Shown piece after piece: positions 13,101 to 24,348 of a stretch of DNA of 64,000 nucleotides (its first letter is position 1; every line of letters starts with the position of its first letter). The position numbers and the translations under genes were made by a program. The notes beneath the pieces were generated by a model. That model worked only from the letters and a program-made list of their open reading frames with translations. It did not search any database and was not told where the DNA came from. The stretch comes from Branchiostoma floridae. Its lineage: Eukaryota > Chordata > Leptocardii > Amphioxiformes > Branchiostomatidae. The stretch spans positions 7,527,010 to 7,591,009 of the forward strand of contig NC_049990.1 in NCBI RefSeq assembly GCF_000003815.2, given 5' to 3'.

Positions 13101-15588
13101 TAGAGGTGGTTGTTCTCAAACACTGTGGACATGATTTTGCACTAGAAAGGTGTTTTCAGTGCTTTTTTCATCATTGAAATGATCCTGTAGTACAGTATAG
13201 TAATCAGTACATTAGGAACACAAATTTGTGGAGGAGAGCTACCTGCTGTTCCTAACCATACTTGTGATATTTTTTCACATTTTAGTTACGGAATGTGCTG
13301 CGGACACCACCACCATCAGTCCCAACGCCACCACCGTCGCTCCCAACGCCACCACGATCCTGCCAACCACGATCCTGCCAACCACTCCCCCACCCGCCCC
13401 CGAGGCCCCTCAGAACAACTACACCCTGACCATTGATGGGAAGGTCTGTCTGATGGCGCTGATGGCTCTGCAGATGGAGGCAAACTACACAAAGACAGAT
13501 GGAAAGGTACAGGGACATACATCCTAAAACAACATTAGCACGAAAGCTCCATGTAATTCATATTGAAGTTTTTAACCGTCATTCAACACAAGAGATTCGT
13601 CACCCTGAATTTTTGGTCACGCATACATCGACCTTCATCAGGAGTGGTGATTCAATTACTCTGAGCACGTGACCTAAGGACACGTGACTCGTTAAGAATC
13701 TTAGATGCCTGGCATTCTGATTCTTTTCCCTTCTCTTTTCATACAGTTAATTGAAGATGGAACTAAAGGAAAATTTTGTTATTTGTTAAGAAGACAAAGA
13801 AGATATGAAATTCTATGAAATGGGGACAGTGACAGGAAGTTAGGTCAAAGGTCCCAGAAATTGTTATCAAAGGTAATCTTATGTTCTCTTCAATATCCTG
13901 CTGTATGAATGTCTGTTGCCTTATGATAGCAAGTGGGGAAAATGCAACAGACAAAATTGGCAAGAAATTTACAATTATGAATATTATGAATAAATCTAAA
14001 GTTCCAAAAACAAAATTTTTCATGGAGGTACAATGTATTTTTCAATTGCTCATTTTAGGTGGCATCTGCCAAGTGGAATGTACCAGCTAACCCTGCTGTG
14101 TCCGGAAGCTGCGGGAACGACACTTCGGTTCTGGAGCTGAAATACGACGGCAACGACACCATCACCATCACCTTCAAGAAGTCTGCGGCGTCCGGCCTGC
14201 TGCAGGCTGATGACGAGAAGTTCATGGTGTCAGAAATCAGCGTGGTCTACATGGAGACCTCAGCCCGCTTCCCAGACACCAACAGCTCTGGAACAAGTAA
14301 GACAAACCTTATATCTAGTATGAACAAGTAAAACAATCATTACATCTTTGAGGAATCAAATGTTCAAAGAAACATGTAGACAAATGAAGTACAAAGAAGA
14401 TAAGATACATGTAATAGTAAAAGAGTAAAAAGATGTTAGGGGATTTAATTATTAGCTTGTGGATCTTTACTGTAAAAGAATTTGAAACATTCAAAACTGA
14501 AATTCTTGTGATATTTTTGTTGCAATACGTAGATTGAAAAAAAAAGGAACGCTGTAAATCCGGAAATGGTCTTAGTGGATTTATTATCAGCACACCATGA
14601 CTATTTGTTTCCATTGTATTCCACTACTCTTCTATGGAAACTTCAAAGTACCACACAACCTCCTTTCCCTTCCCTCTGCAAAATTCCGTTCCCAAAAAAT
14701 GGTAAGCTTACAGTAGTAATCTGCTGAATGTTTTTTTCCTTTGTCCCCACAGTTCGCACTGTCACCAACAACAACCTGACGGCCTTCGAGGGCTCCGTCG
14801 GCAGCTCCTACAAGTGTATGGCTGAGCAGGATGTGAGTCTGTCTATGGACGTGATGCTCATCGCCACAGACGTCCAGGTGCAGCCGTTCGGACTGTCCGA
14901 CAACAACTTTGACACTGGTGAGTTTTCATGTTTCGGCAGTGTTAACTAGTATGGGTGGGCACTGATACAGAAAACAATGGTTCAGGAGCGGTCCAGGTCC
15001 AGTTCTGAGGCTGATTGTTGCAGCACATTTACTGTAGTACTACATGCATATCATAATTTGGAGGGCAAGACAACATATACTTCCCTGTGACTGTTTCATG
15101 TCATGTTCAAGTTGTATATGAAAATGATAGTTATTTTCAGTGTCTTAAGAGCAACCTTATAATTAATTTTATGCCCCAAAAAAGGCCTTTTCTAACTGAT
15201 CACATTACAGTAACTGTTACTGTTCATTTTCTGTTATGTCCAAAAACTGGTTCACTGATTTTTTGGGGTGTTTTTTGGACCAGCCCAGTATATTGTTTTT
15301 ACCCTCTGTTTGTAGAGTTCATCTTGTAATGTTCAGCATTTTCAGTCAAGGCAATACTGAAAGTAAAAATGTCATCAACATATTCTTAGACAATGTAAAT
15401 GCTAAATTCTTGGAAAAAAATGTTATTTCTTGCTTCTTCTTTCAGCTGAAGAATGCCCTGCTGATAACGAGATCAGCAACATCGTGCCCATCGCAGTTGG
15501 CTGCGCCCTGGCAGGCCTGGTCGTCATCGTACTAATAGCGTACCTGATCGGCCGGCGCAAGAGTCACAAAGGATACCAGCAGGTCTAA
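7152..15588 (+). CDS. LAMP1: Lysosome-associated membrane glycoprotein, two luminal domains (LAMP-A)
   Basis: Exons 7152-7203, 11084-11187, 11531-11765, 12136-12159, 12643-12816, 13286-13506, 14059-14296, 14753-14917, 15446-15588 join in frame to 451 aa. Exon 1 is a signal peptide (MNFKTISVLLAFIAAVC). Two LAMP domains follow, each on three exons and each with the expected four cysteines (TCL/GSC, YKC/ECAAD; then VCL/GSC, YKC/EECPAD), linked by a Thr/Pro-rich hinge, with many N-glycosylation sites. The last exon gives one membrane helix and the cytosolic tail RRKSHKGYQQV, a GYxx-phi AP-3/AP-1 lysosomal signal as in vertebrate LAMP1 and LAMP2. It is a major glycoprotein of the lysosomal limiting membrane. 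The 24-nt exon (12136-12159, RFGGDMF) starts and ends in phase 1 and can be skipped without a frameshift. LAMP1 rather than LAMP2 is only suggested by the tail. Confidence 0.93.
8640..9081. other. Intronic filler, LAMP-A intron 1
   Basis: This is part of the 3.9-kb first intron (7204-11083). Apart from the two mobile elements listed separately (9082-9439 and 10665-11026) I see no exon or RNA gene in it. Confidence 0.5.
9082..9439. mobile_element. Foldback MITE with about 32-bp terminal inverted repeats
   Basis: The left end aggccacaccaatttaattt... (about 32 bp, through ggttcacgg) is repeated as a perfect or near-perfect reverse complement at the right end (...aaattaaattggtgtggcct). The interior is AT-rich without an intact coding frame. 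It lies in LAMP-A intron 1; no certain target duplication. Confidence 0.8.
10665..11026. mobile_element. 362-bp DNA transposon, CAGGGCTCGAAATAC termini
   Basis: It begins CAGGGCTCGAAATAC and ends GTATTTCGAGCCCTG, flanked by ATAGT on both sides (10660-10664 and 11027-11031), a 5-bp target duplication. Inside, ACCTGCAC is repeated many times near both ends, as expected of subterminal transposase-binding sites. The CAGGG terminus resembles the hAT group, whose duplications are usually 8 bp, so the superfamily stays open. It ends 57 bp before LAMP-A exon 2. Confidence 0.85.
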
Positions 15589-18500
15589 CGGACTCATCGA
15601 TGTACAAATTCCTCTTAATTATTCTGATGTTCTGATGAAGTTTCTGGCCCTGTCTCTGAACAACAGCAGCTTCTGTTGCACTTGCTGTGAAAAGGGAAAT
15701 ATTCATGGTGGTTTTAGGCTTGTGGTCTTAGCAGTGTCCTCTTCACAGAAAATTTAAAACCACTGCAAACGTTCCCCCTTTTACAGTAAAACCCTGCATG
15801 GCAGTTTCAACACGGAAGTTAATCCAATGCATCTTCCTAAAAGCAAAATGAAAGCCCCGTAAACATTCCAGTTTTACAGTATGTTTAGGGCTTGGCAACA
15901 ACTTTGAACTTGGGATATTCAGCTACAGCTTATCACTATTGATACTTGTCAAATATACACTGAGTCTACCTACTGTACATTGCACCATTCCTATGAAAGC
16001 CATCTACTATAAGGTGTTTTTCTTCATTTGTGGTGCACATGTAGACATTCTTAGTCCTGTTCCTGTTGTTCTGAGACAAACCAGTGTTGTGCACCCTTCA
16101 GTGCAAATCTCATGAGGGGGTGTGAGTAGTTGTCCCCCAAACCCTCATGGTTTTGCAGTGACAGCTGCAGGAAGTGAAGGGGGATGCCAGAGGACTGTAA
16201 ATACCAAATGATATCTTTTCCTGTGCTTTTGATATTAAATGCTGCTACAGGAGCTTTGAGGTGATTCAGAAACTCAAGAAAAATAAAAGGCAATATTAAA
16301 AAATTCACCAAAACTGTAAAATCAAGTTCTCTTGTGTACAGTTTTTGATAATAGCTGCTGTCAGTTGTGCCAAAAAAAATCTTAACAAAAATCAATTCCT
16401 CACATAAAAATTAGGTTACGACTGAGTCAAGTGTCTTATAAGTAGGACAGAGCAACTGACAGCTTAGAAGTAAAAAGCAGATTCCTGAAGATGTTTTGAG
16501 ATTCGCCTTGGTGAAAGTCAAAGTATACAGTGTGATTTTGTACCATAGGATAAGGAAATGGATTGGAAATCTAGTTTGCTAAAGTTTGACAAGGAAATTT
16601 AGCCACATTAGTCATTAAAATTGGGTCTTGGGGTTCTTTCTGAAAGAAATATCTAGGGTGAAATGTCTTGAGAAGAATTGTGACGTCTTTGTAAATGACA
16701 TAATCTTGCTTGTGCTGTTTCTAAATACAGTAGAACAAGGCTAATACTTTCTTGAATGAATGTCTCAAGCTAGTAATGAAATTTATCCAAATATGTGACT
16801 GTTGAATTTATTGCAGCATTTTGAAAATGCTAACAATGCAAAGTATCATAGGGGTGTGAGGTCTGAATATAGACTTAGATGTGATGGTAGATTAAATGAT
16901 AAAACAATGACATTTTCAATGAATGTGATCAACTTTGTATTGTTAATTGAAAAAATGAAAAAATGTTGTAAGCAAAGCACATCACTACTGCAAGAGGTAT
17001 TAGAAATTTGTAGGTTTGTTTCAAGTCATTACAATTGGATATTTTAGTTGTACATTTTATGCCAATATTTACTGTCTCATGATTTTTTCCCGTAATGTTT
17101 GCTAGTTGAAGGAAAAACTTTACCAGTATTTTGTTCTATTCATAAACTGTAGTAAAGCATTCCGAATCATAGAAATGCTGTAGAATTTAGACAGTGAACC
17201 TGTGATGTTTTGTTGTTTATTTTGATGATTTAATGGGAATAGATTAAAGATGAATATGTTATCGTAAGGACTTAGTATTAGTATTTCAACATGTAAGGGA
17301 ATTACACAAATATCAAGAACATTTATGCAGCCTTTAGTTGATACCGTTCTGTAATTATGCTTCTTGTGTGAAAAGGAACATATTAAGTATGTATCAAACT
17401 TCCAAAAACTAATCACCCTGGCAGTTTGTATGTCTGCATACCCAGTACTGCTCAAGATTGTACACACAAAACATTGCTGTTTCAATATAGGCTTGGGATG
17501 GTCATGTTTAACTTGCATCTTTGCAGTGTGTATTATTGTCTACATACTAGTAACTTCAAGCATAAAGGTCGTCCTATAGCCTTTTCAATGTTGTAGGGAC
17601 AGTGGGTTGTTATCTACAAGCGTGCTAATGCATATGATTAATGTTTTCCCTATTTTTCTCAAGGATATATGAGATAAGTCAACAGCGAATGATCTTGCAG
17701 AGATTGTAAAATGTGCTTGCATTTGTGGCTCTAAAACCCTGTTCATCCCACAAATCTTGGTATGAACAGTGTCTTGGTTATAAGCAATCCTTGCTGGCAG
17801 GGTAATAGTTTACTGTGATAGGATTATAATTTGGCAGCAACAAAAAGAGAAAAAATCCAAAAACAAAAGTTTCTCAGACTGTAAAACAAAATGTAGAACC
17901 AACTTCTTTGTCACAACACCCCTTCATAATCCTCCACGGCCATTATAGTCCGGACTGATCTGACTAGTGTTAGGGATTTTATTTTCCTTGTAATTGTGCC
18001 ACGTGACTTGATACATAATGTACTTCTGCCTGTGTCCTTACGGCTGTGTCATGGCAGGTGAACATTGCATTATCTGATCCTTAGTGTGTGTAAATCTCTA
18101 GCCTGGGTTCCATCCTAGTTAGTTTATGACTGGGCTCTTATACTCTGCATACAAACTATAAAAGCCCCCTCATAAACTAACTTAGATGGCACAGGACTAG
18201 CCTGGTATCCAAACAATGGAGCTGCAGCTTTAATAGTTTTGGTCACCAGGCTAGCACCGAACGGGCTACGTAATCTTTTTGGTGGTTCTGTTAAAACTTA
18301 AATGGGGATGAATAAACACCAGAAAAAGCAATGTTTGTTTTCTTAACTTTGATTACAATGCAGTGCATAGTGCTTGTTCAAAATATTTAGTAACATTGTC
18401 AATTTTACACATCATCACACCACACTCAGTAATGACAGAGTCCATTTCTTAACCAAGAGATAGAGTTTATTTTACATGTATGTCCATTTCAGTCTGCCCT

Positions 18501-18805
18501 TTTATTACCTTACTAACAGAAAGTCTTTACCTCAACTACTGTGCTCAAGTACTAGTCCAGCTAGTCAACAGAAATTCTTAAGAGTTTTTGTAGGCCACGC
18601 AAGCACACACTAGTTGAGACAGAGTAAGGCACTCTAGTTGAGCCAGAGAAAGGCACAGTCAGAGTTGAGCCAGAGAAGGCTTAGTAACACTAGTTGAGTA
18701 GACTAGACACTTTCTGTGAGCCAGGTTAGGGCACAGTGAGGTAGGGACTTTTCTTCCATCTCTACTCTTCCTTTTTTTTCCGAAGTGTAATTTTAGTCTA
18801 AATTA
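15589..18805. other. LAMP-A 3' region and intergenic repeats
   Basis: No coding exon is supported. The first part is presumably LAMP-A 3' UTR, with a candidate AATAAA near 16282. A CGGTGGTTT-family MITE relic occupies about 15700-15800, a reversed SINE fragment about 17577-17632, and TAGCCTGG snap-back elements about 18098-18255. An imperfect ~27-bp direct repeat (ctagttgagccagagaaggc and variants, four copies) is at about 18605-18715, just outside arm A of the inverted duplication. Confidence 0.5.
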
Positions 18806-19026
18806 TTTTACACATTAAAAATATGCATCTACAGTACTGATGCATACCTCTATCCCAAGATTGGGACGATCAACTTCCCATGAGCTTTTCACACAGCTCA
18901 ATGATCTAATCAAGCATTTTATATGCATTTTGTACACATTAAAAACATGGCTCTTCACTACACTTAATGCTTATCTTATAGACATTGGTATACACTGGGA
19001 GATGTGCCAAAGCAAAACATTACCAC

Positions 19027-19392
19027 CAGTTAGGGTTGTAGCCAGCCTGAAATCATTTTCCATCCCCTCGATTTTGAATCCTATCGAGCGATCAAGGCAC
19101 GAGACGTTGCACCAAAGACATGACGTTCCTAGTGGGTCCGCTGGCATGTTCCCCCAGAAAATCTAAATCTAGACCCTCTGAAATGCTATTTCCTGTATTT
19201 TGAGGTGTAAGTTTGCTGGTAGACTAGGCTGTTCAGCGGCATATGTTTTGGTGAAAAATTACACAAGGGAGACAGTTCTATTACGTCTTTACATATCATT
19301 TTTCGTCTGTCACAGAGGACGGAATGGCAGCATTTTTTTCCATCCCCAGCTGCAAAATAAGGACGGAAGGACGGGTGCTGGCTACAACCCTG
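19027..19392. mobile_element. 366-bp nonautonomous hAT-type element
   Basis: The element runs from CAGTTAGGGTTGTAGCCAGC to GCTGGCTACAACCCTG and is flanked by an exact 8-bp duplication ATTACCAC (19019-19026 and 19393-19400). Arm B at about 37870-37900 has the uninterrupted site with a single ATTACCAC (reverse complement). CAGGG-type ends plus an 8-bp duplication indicate hAT. Confidence 0.92.
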
Positions 19393-19741
19393 ATTACCAC
19401 TAAAACACTTACGTGATGACACACTGATGGGTATCCAACCCAAAACAAAAGGTTCAGTGCAAGCATTAACAACTTTTACTGACTGTACATGATTATATTT
19501 CGTGTTTTTTAAAATTTATTTGTTTTTTTTTTGTTTTTTTCTTTGGAACTGAGGGACAAGCTTGTCTTTGTTCCCTGCCACTACTTTGTTCCTTTTGTGG
19601 TTTTAGCATTTAACATTTAACAAAATTGCAGTCAATACACATGTACAGTGCACACTTATCACACAAAAAAGGTTTTAGTAATTCACATCACAAGCTGAAT
19701 AACTTGGAGCACAATCAGACAGTCTAGCTACCCTCACAGCT

Positions 19742-22700
19742 TCAGCGGCGGCGGATCTTGTTGACAAACTTGCGGCCCTTTCGCTGGAACCACCTCTTGA
19801 GCTTCTGCACTCTGTTCTTCTTCTTCAGTGTGGGAGCTGTGTTCTCCTGGACAGTCGACTCCTCGTGCTGGTCACCCATGTCGGTCAGCTGAAAGGGGAG
19901 GTGAGAATTGTTGTGGTCAGTCTTGTGTACAGGTGAGATTTATTGTGGACAGTCTTACCTACGGGTGAGACATGTTTTTAGTTTTGCTGTAAGCAAGATA
20001 TTCTTCAAGTGGTTGGGAAAATAAAATACAACATGAGCAATGATTGACTAACTGTGTTTCAGGAGATTTGTAAATTGTCTTCCCTTCCTGGCATCTATGT
20101 AGGCTCACATAAGAATAACATATTGGAAGCATGATGCAGCAAAAACACATCATAGGAACAGATGTAAACATAAATATGTACAGGTTTATATCCCTATACT
20201 TACCTCAGACAATGCTGCGTCCAGGCCTGTGGTGTCACTGCCGTTGTCCATGGCAACAGATCTGTGCTGGCCGGAGTTCTGCATAGCTCCTTCATACCAC
20301 ACGTACTGTAGGTCATCATGCCTGTCTACATCGACGGAACTAGAGTCCGGGGTTGTATTGTCACTGCCGTTGTCTATGGCAACAGATCTGCGCTGGTCGG
20401 AGTTCTGCATAGCTGCTTCATAGCACACGTACTGTAGGTCATCATGCCTGTCTACATCGACGGAACTAGAGTCCGGGGTTGTATTGTCACTGCCGTTGTC
20501 CATGGCAACAGATCTGCGCTGGCCGGAGTTCTGTAAGGCTCCTTCATACCACACGTACTGTAGGTCATCATGCTTGTCTACATTGACAGACCTAGAGTCC
20601 AGGCTTGTATTGTCACTGCCGTTGTCCATGGCAACAGATCTGCGCTGGCCGGAGTTCTGTAAGGCTCCTTCATACCACACGTACTGTAGGTCATCATGCT
20701 TGTCTACATTGACAGACCTAGAGTCCAGGCTTGTATTGTCACTGCCGTTGTCCATGGCAACAGATCTGCGCTGGCCGGAGTTCTGTAAGGCTCCTTCATA
20801 CCACACGTACTGTAGGTCATCATGCTTGTCTACATCGGCGGAACTAGAGTCCGGGACTGTAGCAAACAAGCTTTGGTCTGTGTTTTCAGACATGGCTGAG
20901 GTCGCGTCAGCACCCTGGATGTCGTTGTTGCTGGACACGGCACGTCGTAGCTCGACAACCAGACTGACGTCGGAGGTACACGTATCTTTGGATGATACTC
21001 CCGCATTTACGCCTGCCCTCCTCCTGAAGAAACACAAATTGCACAGTATCAAAACAGTCTGCTGCTCGATTAGAAAATTCATGGCTCTGCCCCTGAGGCT
21101 TTGCCAAAAAATATCCATCAGTGATCAGTTCTGTTCCTTCACAAAGTTACTCATGAGCCATTCATGCTAATTTCTGCATGAATCACTCACCTGCGGGGTG
21201 ACTTCTGGGGCTGAGGAGCAGCTTCAAGGATATCCAAGTACCCCTGTTCCTTGAGATTAGCCATCATCTCCTTAGTCCTTTTGCAGACTTTCTCTGCTAT
21301 CTTGACATTCCTGCGCAGTATGGCATTCAGTTCCCTGTAGTCATCAACACATCAGTACAGGTCATCAACGCCTGTTCAGTTTAGCTCAGAAAAGATTGTT
21401 AACACACTTAATTCTGTGGCTTTATCCAAGCTATCTTAAGTTTTGAACAATTTAAATAAGTTTTCCTCCTTTTTTTCCAATAATTTGCAAAGAACACTGT
21501 GTAATTTCAAAGGTGACTGTTATACTAAGATCACAAATACACATATCATGCCCAAACAGCGAGCTTTTACATTAGGCACAGTTCTCACCAAATGTGCAGT
21601 TTAATAATGAAATGTTTTTTTCTTCCTATGAAGTTCAAACCAGTGTTGACTAATCATGCTTATTTTCTGGTCACTGAGACTTAAATGTTATATTCACAGC
21701 AATCATGGTCAGGATACCTAAAAAAAAGGTCCCTCGATGCAGAAATCGACTGGCTCCTACTTACTCAAACTCGTTATTCCTCCTCTGAAAGCCTGCCATC
21801 TGCGAGTTGACGGACGCTTTCCACATCTTCTCCAACTCCTTGAGCTGTTGCCTCATTTCCTGCAACAACAAAATTGAACGCGTACGCAGGTTGATGTTTA
21901 CTTAGGACACATTAGTAACAACAACTTTTCTGTATAGAAAAAACAAGAGACAGTTACCTGAAGCGTGTCCTCTGAAGACACAGCAGAAGTTTCTGCGACT
22001 GTGGGGAGTGAAGGTCTACCTCCCTCTGCTGTGGGCAGGTTGCTGATGTCTGTACTGGCCACACAGTGCAGGGATCGACTGTCGTGCAACTCCCCTACAT
22101 CAGCTGACTGTTCCTCCAGTCCTGACTCCTCCCTAGACTCCACCAGCACGGCTGCACTTTTCATCCTGTCATCTGCCACACCCATCTGTGAGAGGTGTAA
22201 AGGTGTTTCTGTTACGGTTCTTGGAGAACTACTTTATAATCATTAGTGCATTGATTCAGGAACAGGTACCATAAGCTGTACGGATGGTGTTCAGACTCAA
22301 GGACAGGGTTTGTTTGCTTGTGTATGGAGGACGGTGTTCAGCACAAAGTACAGGTATGTTTACCTGTGTGTGGATGGTGTTCAGCACCAGGGACAGGTGT
22401 GTTTACCTGTGTGTGGATGGTGTTCAGCACAAAGTGCAGGTATGTTTACCTGTGTGTGGATGGTGTTCAGCACCAGGGACAGGTGTGTTTACCTGTGTGT
22501 GGATGGTGTTCAGCACCAAGGACAGATGCTTTTATCACAGCAATCAGTTAGGACTATTTAGGGAGAAACACTGTAAATCTTAAACATTATTCATCTAATG
22601 ATTGCAATCTTATGGTGAACTCCACTAGCCTGAGTACCATCCTCCGTAGTGACCCGCTGGCCGCTTGCTAACCACGTGGTTAACAAGCAAAAGTAGTGAA

Positions 22701-23382
22701 CCAGCGGTCACTACCGAGGATGGTACTCAGGTTATAACTCCACACTGCAAATTCTTTCATTACCCAAGCAAGTTTTATATCAATATCATATGCACTTGTG
22801 TCCCCACTGCAAACATATTTAAGACTGCAAATACAACCTTTTAGTATTTACACCCTAACGTTACTACATCAAGCCCCTCTATTTTTCATTTACTTCAGAG
22901 TATACAAAGTGATAATGGGGGAAAAAATCTAACTGATGACATGGCCAACCTTCTTCTCCTTCCCATTCTGCCGGTCCCCACCACTGAGCACGTCCACGCT
23001 CCGAACTATGGGAACTCTCTTCATCAGGTTCTGTGGAATAAAACATACTGAGAACATGGCACACATGTACAACTACAAGGGCATCATATCATGGGAACTG
23101 AAACATCTTTGTCACAAAATGTTAGGAATCTATCCAGATTTTTTTTTTAAAAGTGCATTAGTAAGTTGAATATCTTTTTTCACCTCCTTGATAACATAAA
23201 CATTTAAGTTATACTGTAATGAGATCTTGACTCATTGTTTCTCAGTTCTGTACCAAAGTTGTCCGTCTCACCTTGAATCCAATCCAGGGTTCGCTGCCCG
23301 CCATGGCTCTGCCCGGGCCCACCTCTGCCGAACCGTCCGGTCCGCCCGCCGACTGCGCTTTCCTCGTCACTACAGCTGCCAT
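19742..23382 (-). CDS. Uncharacterised coiled-coil/tandem-repeat protein, arm A copy
   Basis: Seven exons, minus strand: 23272-23382, 22950-23030, 21958-22185, 21765-21859, 21191-21334, 20204-21023, 19742-19888; they join in frame to 541 aa. I do not recognise the family. Visible parts: a Gly/Ala-rich N terminus; KRVPIVRSVDVLSGGD (residues ~40-55); an acidic Ser-rich stretch (exon 3); a likely coiled coil across exons 4-5 (QQLKELEKMWK... to ...KEQGYLDIL); five 42-residue repeats in exon 6, centred on HDDLQYVWYEGALQNSGQRR; and a strongly basic end LKRWFQRKGRKFVNKIRRR. No signal peptide or membrane helix. Repeats 1 and 2 differ at one residue, so the array expanded recently. The RRS in each repeat could be a basophilic-kinase site, and the basic tail a nuclear or membrane-binding helix; both are guesses. 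Confidence 0.85.
20210..20840 (-). repeat. 126-bp coding tandem repeat, five units
   Basis: Five units of exactly 126 bp (42 codons) lie inside exon 6 of the arm A gene; landmark attgtcactgccgttgtc recurs about every 126 bp. The two units nearest the 5' end of the gene are nearly base-identical, while the 3' two share different variants (VDRH, CYEAAMQ). Long open frames on the plus strand here are antisense by-products of the repeat. Confidence 0.9.
22290..22530. repeat. 43-bp minisatellite carrying RE1-like motifs (arm A)
   Basis: Five units have an exact 43-bp period. The core TTCAGCACCNNGGACAG starts at 22337 (degenerate), 22380, 22423 (degenerate), 22466 and 22509; the 22380, 22466 and 22509 copies match the vertebrate REST element core perfectly. 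The array lies in the intron between exons 2 and 3, and a homologous array occupies the same intron in arm B. Confidence 0.85.
22626..22735. mobile_element. 110-bp snap-back MITE with 8-bp duplication
   Basis: TAGCCTGAGTACCATCCTC at one end is mirrored by gaggatggtactcaggtta at the other. It is flanked by AACTCCAC on both sides (22618-22625 and 22736-22743). Arm B (about 34437-34452) has the uninterrupted site. An 8-bp duplication fits the hAT group. Confidence 0.9.
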
Positions 23383-24348
23383 CTTTCTGTACAAGTATGA
23401 ACAGTTCCTGTTACTGGCCAGATGTTCGTGGTGTTTAACTTAACTGCCCCCCCCCCCTCTCATAAGTCCAGAGTCCCCTCACACAGTCGTTCGCTGTCTC
23501 TTCTTCAACAAGTCTGCTTTGTACCAACATGGCGCTATTTTCCATATTACACATGATGATGCTCCTTTATTTCTCTCTTGATTAACGTCTCTTGTAGTAT
23601 TCTTTGATTATCCCTCTTAACTTGTGGAAATGATTGAAATCGCCATGAAAAATTCCATCGTTCTGCAAGATTTGTTGAAGAAGCAAATATTCTCTCACCG
23701 CGGAGATACCACGCGCATGCGTAAAAGGTGTTAATTAACAATTTTCCCGGCAAACCCCGCGGCAACTTAGTCGCTGTTCCAAAAAAAATATGAAATTATT
23801 ACGTCACACTTTTCAGGTCAGGACCCAGTGCAATTTGATCTCACTCGCTACGTATAGATCGACGATACGACTATCTACATGATATTTTACCTCAATTAAA
23901 AGTATTGAAATGCTAACGTTAACAGTTAACTCTGCGACAACAAATTGCGGTTGCGACAACAAACTGCGACAAAATAACTTCAACGTATTCCAAACTTGTG
24001 GACTTATTCTTACCTTGTTGGGGGATATGAGAAACTTGAAAAGTACTTACCTTATAATCTTCAATAGTCGATATAACGATTCAGCCGAATCTAAACTCGT
24101 ATTCGTCAAATAACGAATGAACTCTCACTGCGAAATATTCTCCAACCAAGAACCGAGACGTAGGTCTCGTCGTTGTTAGAGAATATGCGATAATAAGCCA
24201 AAAAATGCCGAAATTTCTGGAGCACACGAAACTGCGTCACTTTCTTGGAATAAGATGCACCAAGAAGGTCGTTTCTATTGTGCGTCATTCTACGCATGCG
24301 CTGTTCGAGCCGCTGTTTTGTTAGGTTGGCGGCTGTTCTATGACGTCA
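23383..24348. promoter_or_regulatory. Promoter region of the arm A gene (between it and LAMP-B)
   Basis: It contains NRF1-like palindromes ACGCGCATGCGT (23711-23722) and ACGCATGCGC (24292-24301) and a perfect CRE, TGACGTCA (24341-24348). The same three sites are conserved in arm B. A small hairpin (gagacgtaggtctc) lies at about 24157-24170. No TATA box; this looks like a housekeeping CpG-type promoter. Confidence 0.6.

Larger units (their letters stand above)
18806..24348. repeat. Arm A of a large inverted duplication
   Basis: Reading this arm on the minus strand gives the same ordered sequence as 32904-38122 on the plus strand: CRE/NRF1-like promoter, seven exons, introns, 3' UTR, and a terminal block around aattttacacattaa. 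Exons are close to identical and introns clearly alignable. This arm alone carries two MITE insertions (19027-19392 and 22626-22735). Both outer and inner limits are by eye, plus or minus about 50 bp. Confidence 0.9.

Noticed and set aside
13020..13215. Local ~115-bp direct duplication in LAMP-A intron (gtacagtatagtaat twice)
   Set aside because: Real but small and intronic; nothing beyond slippage or unequal crossing-over is needed to explain it.
13282..13522. Minus-strand Gly/Trp-rich frames opposite the LAMP-A hinge exon
   Set aside because: Antisense of Thr/Pro/Ala-rich hinge codons; LAMP-A is clearly the coding strand.
20484..21170. Long plus-strand open frame (228 codons) opposite the arm A gene
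   Set aside because: It is antisense to the in-frame 126-bp repeats; a repeat length divisible by three keeps all frames open. No splice sites or domain.
22284..22583. Three overlapping Cys-rich open frames
   Set aside because: Produced by the 43-bp minisatellite read in three frames; arm B gives the same on the other strand. Intronic in both genes.
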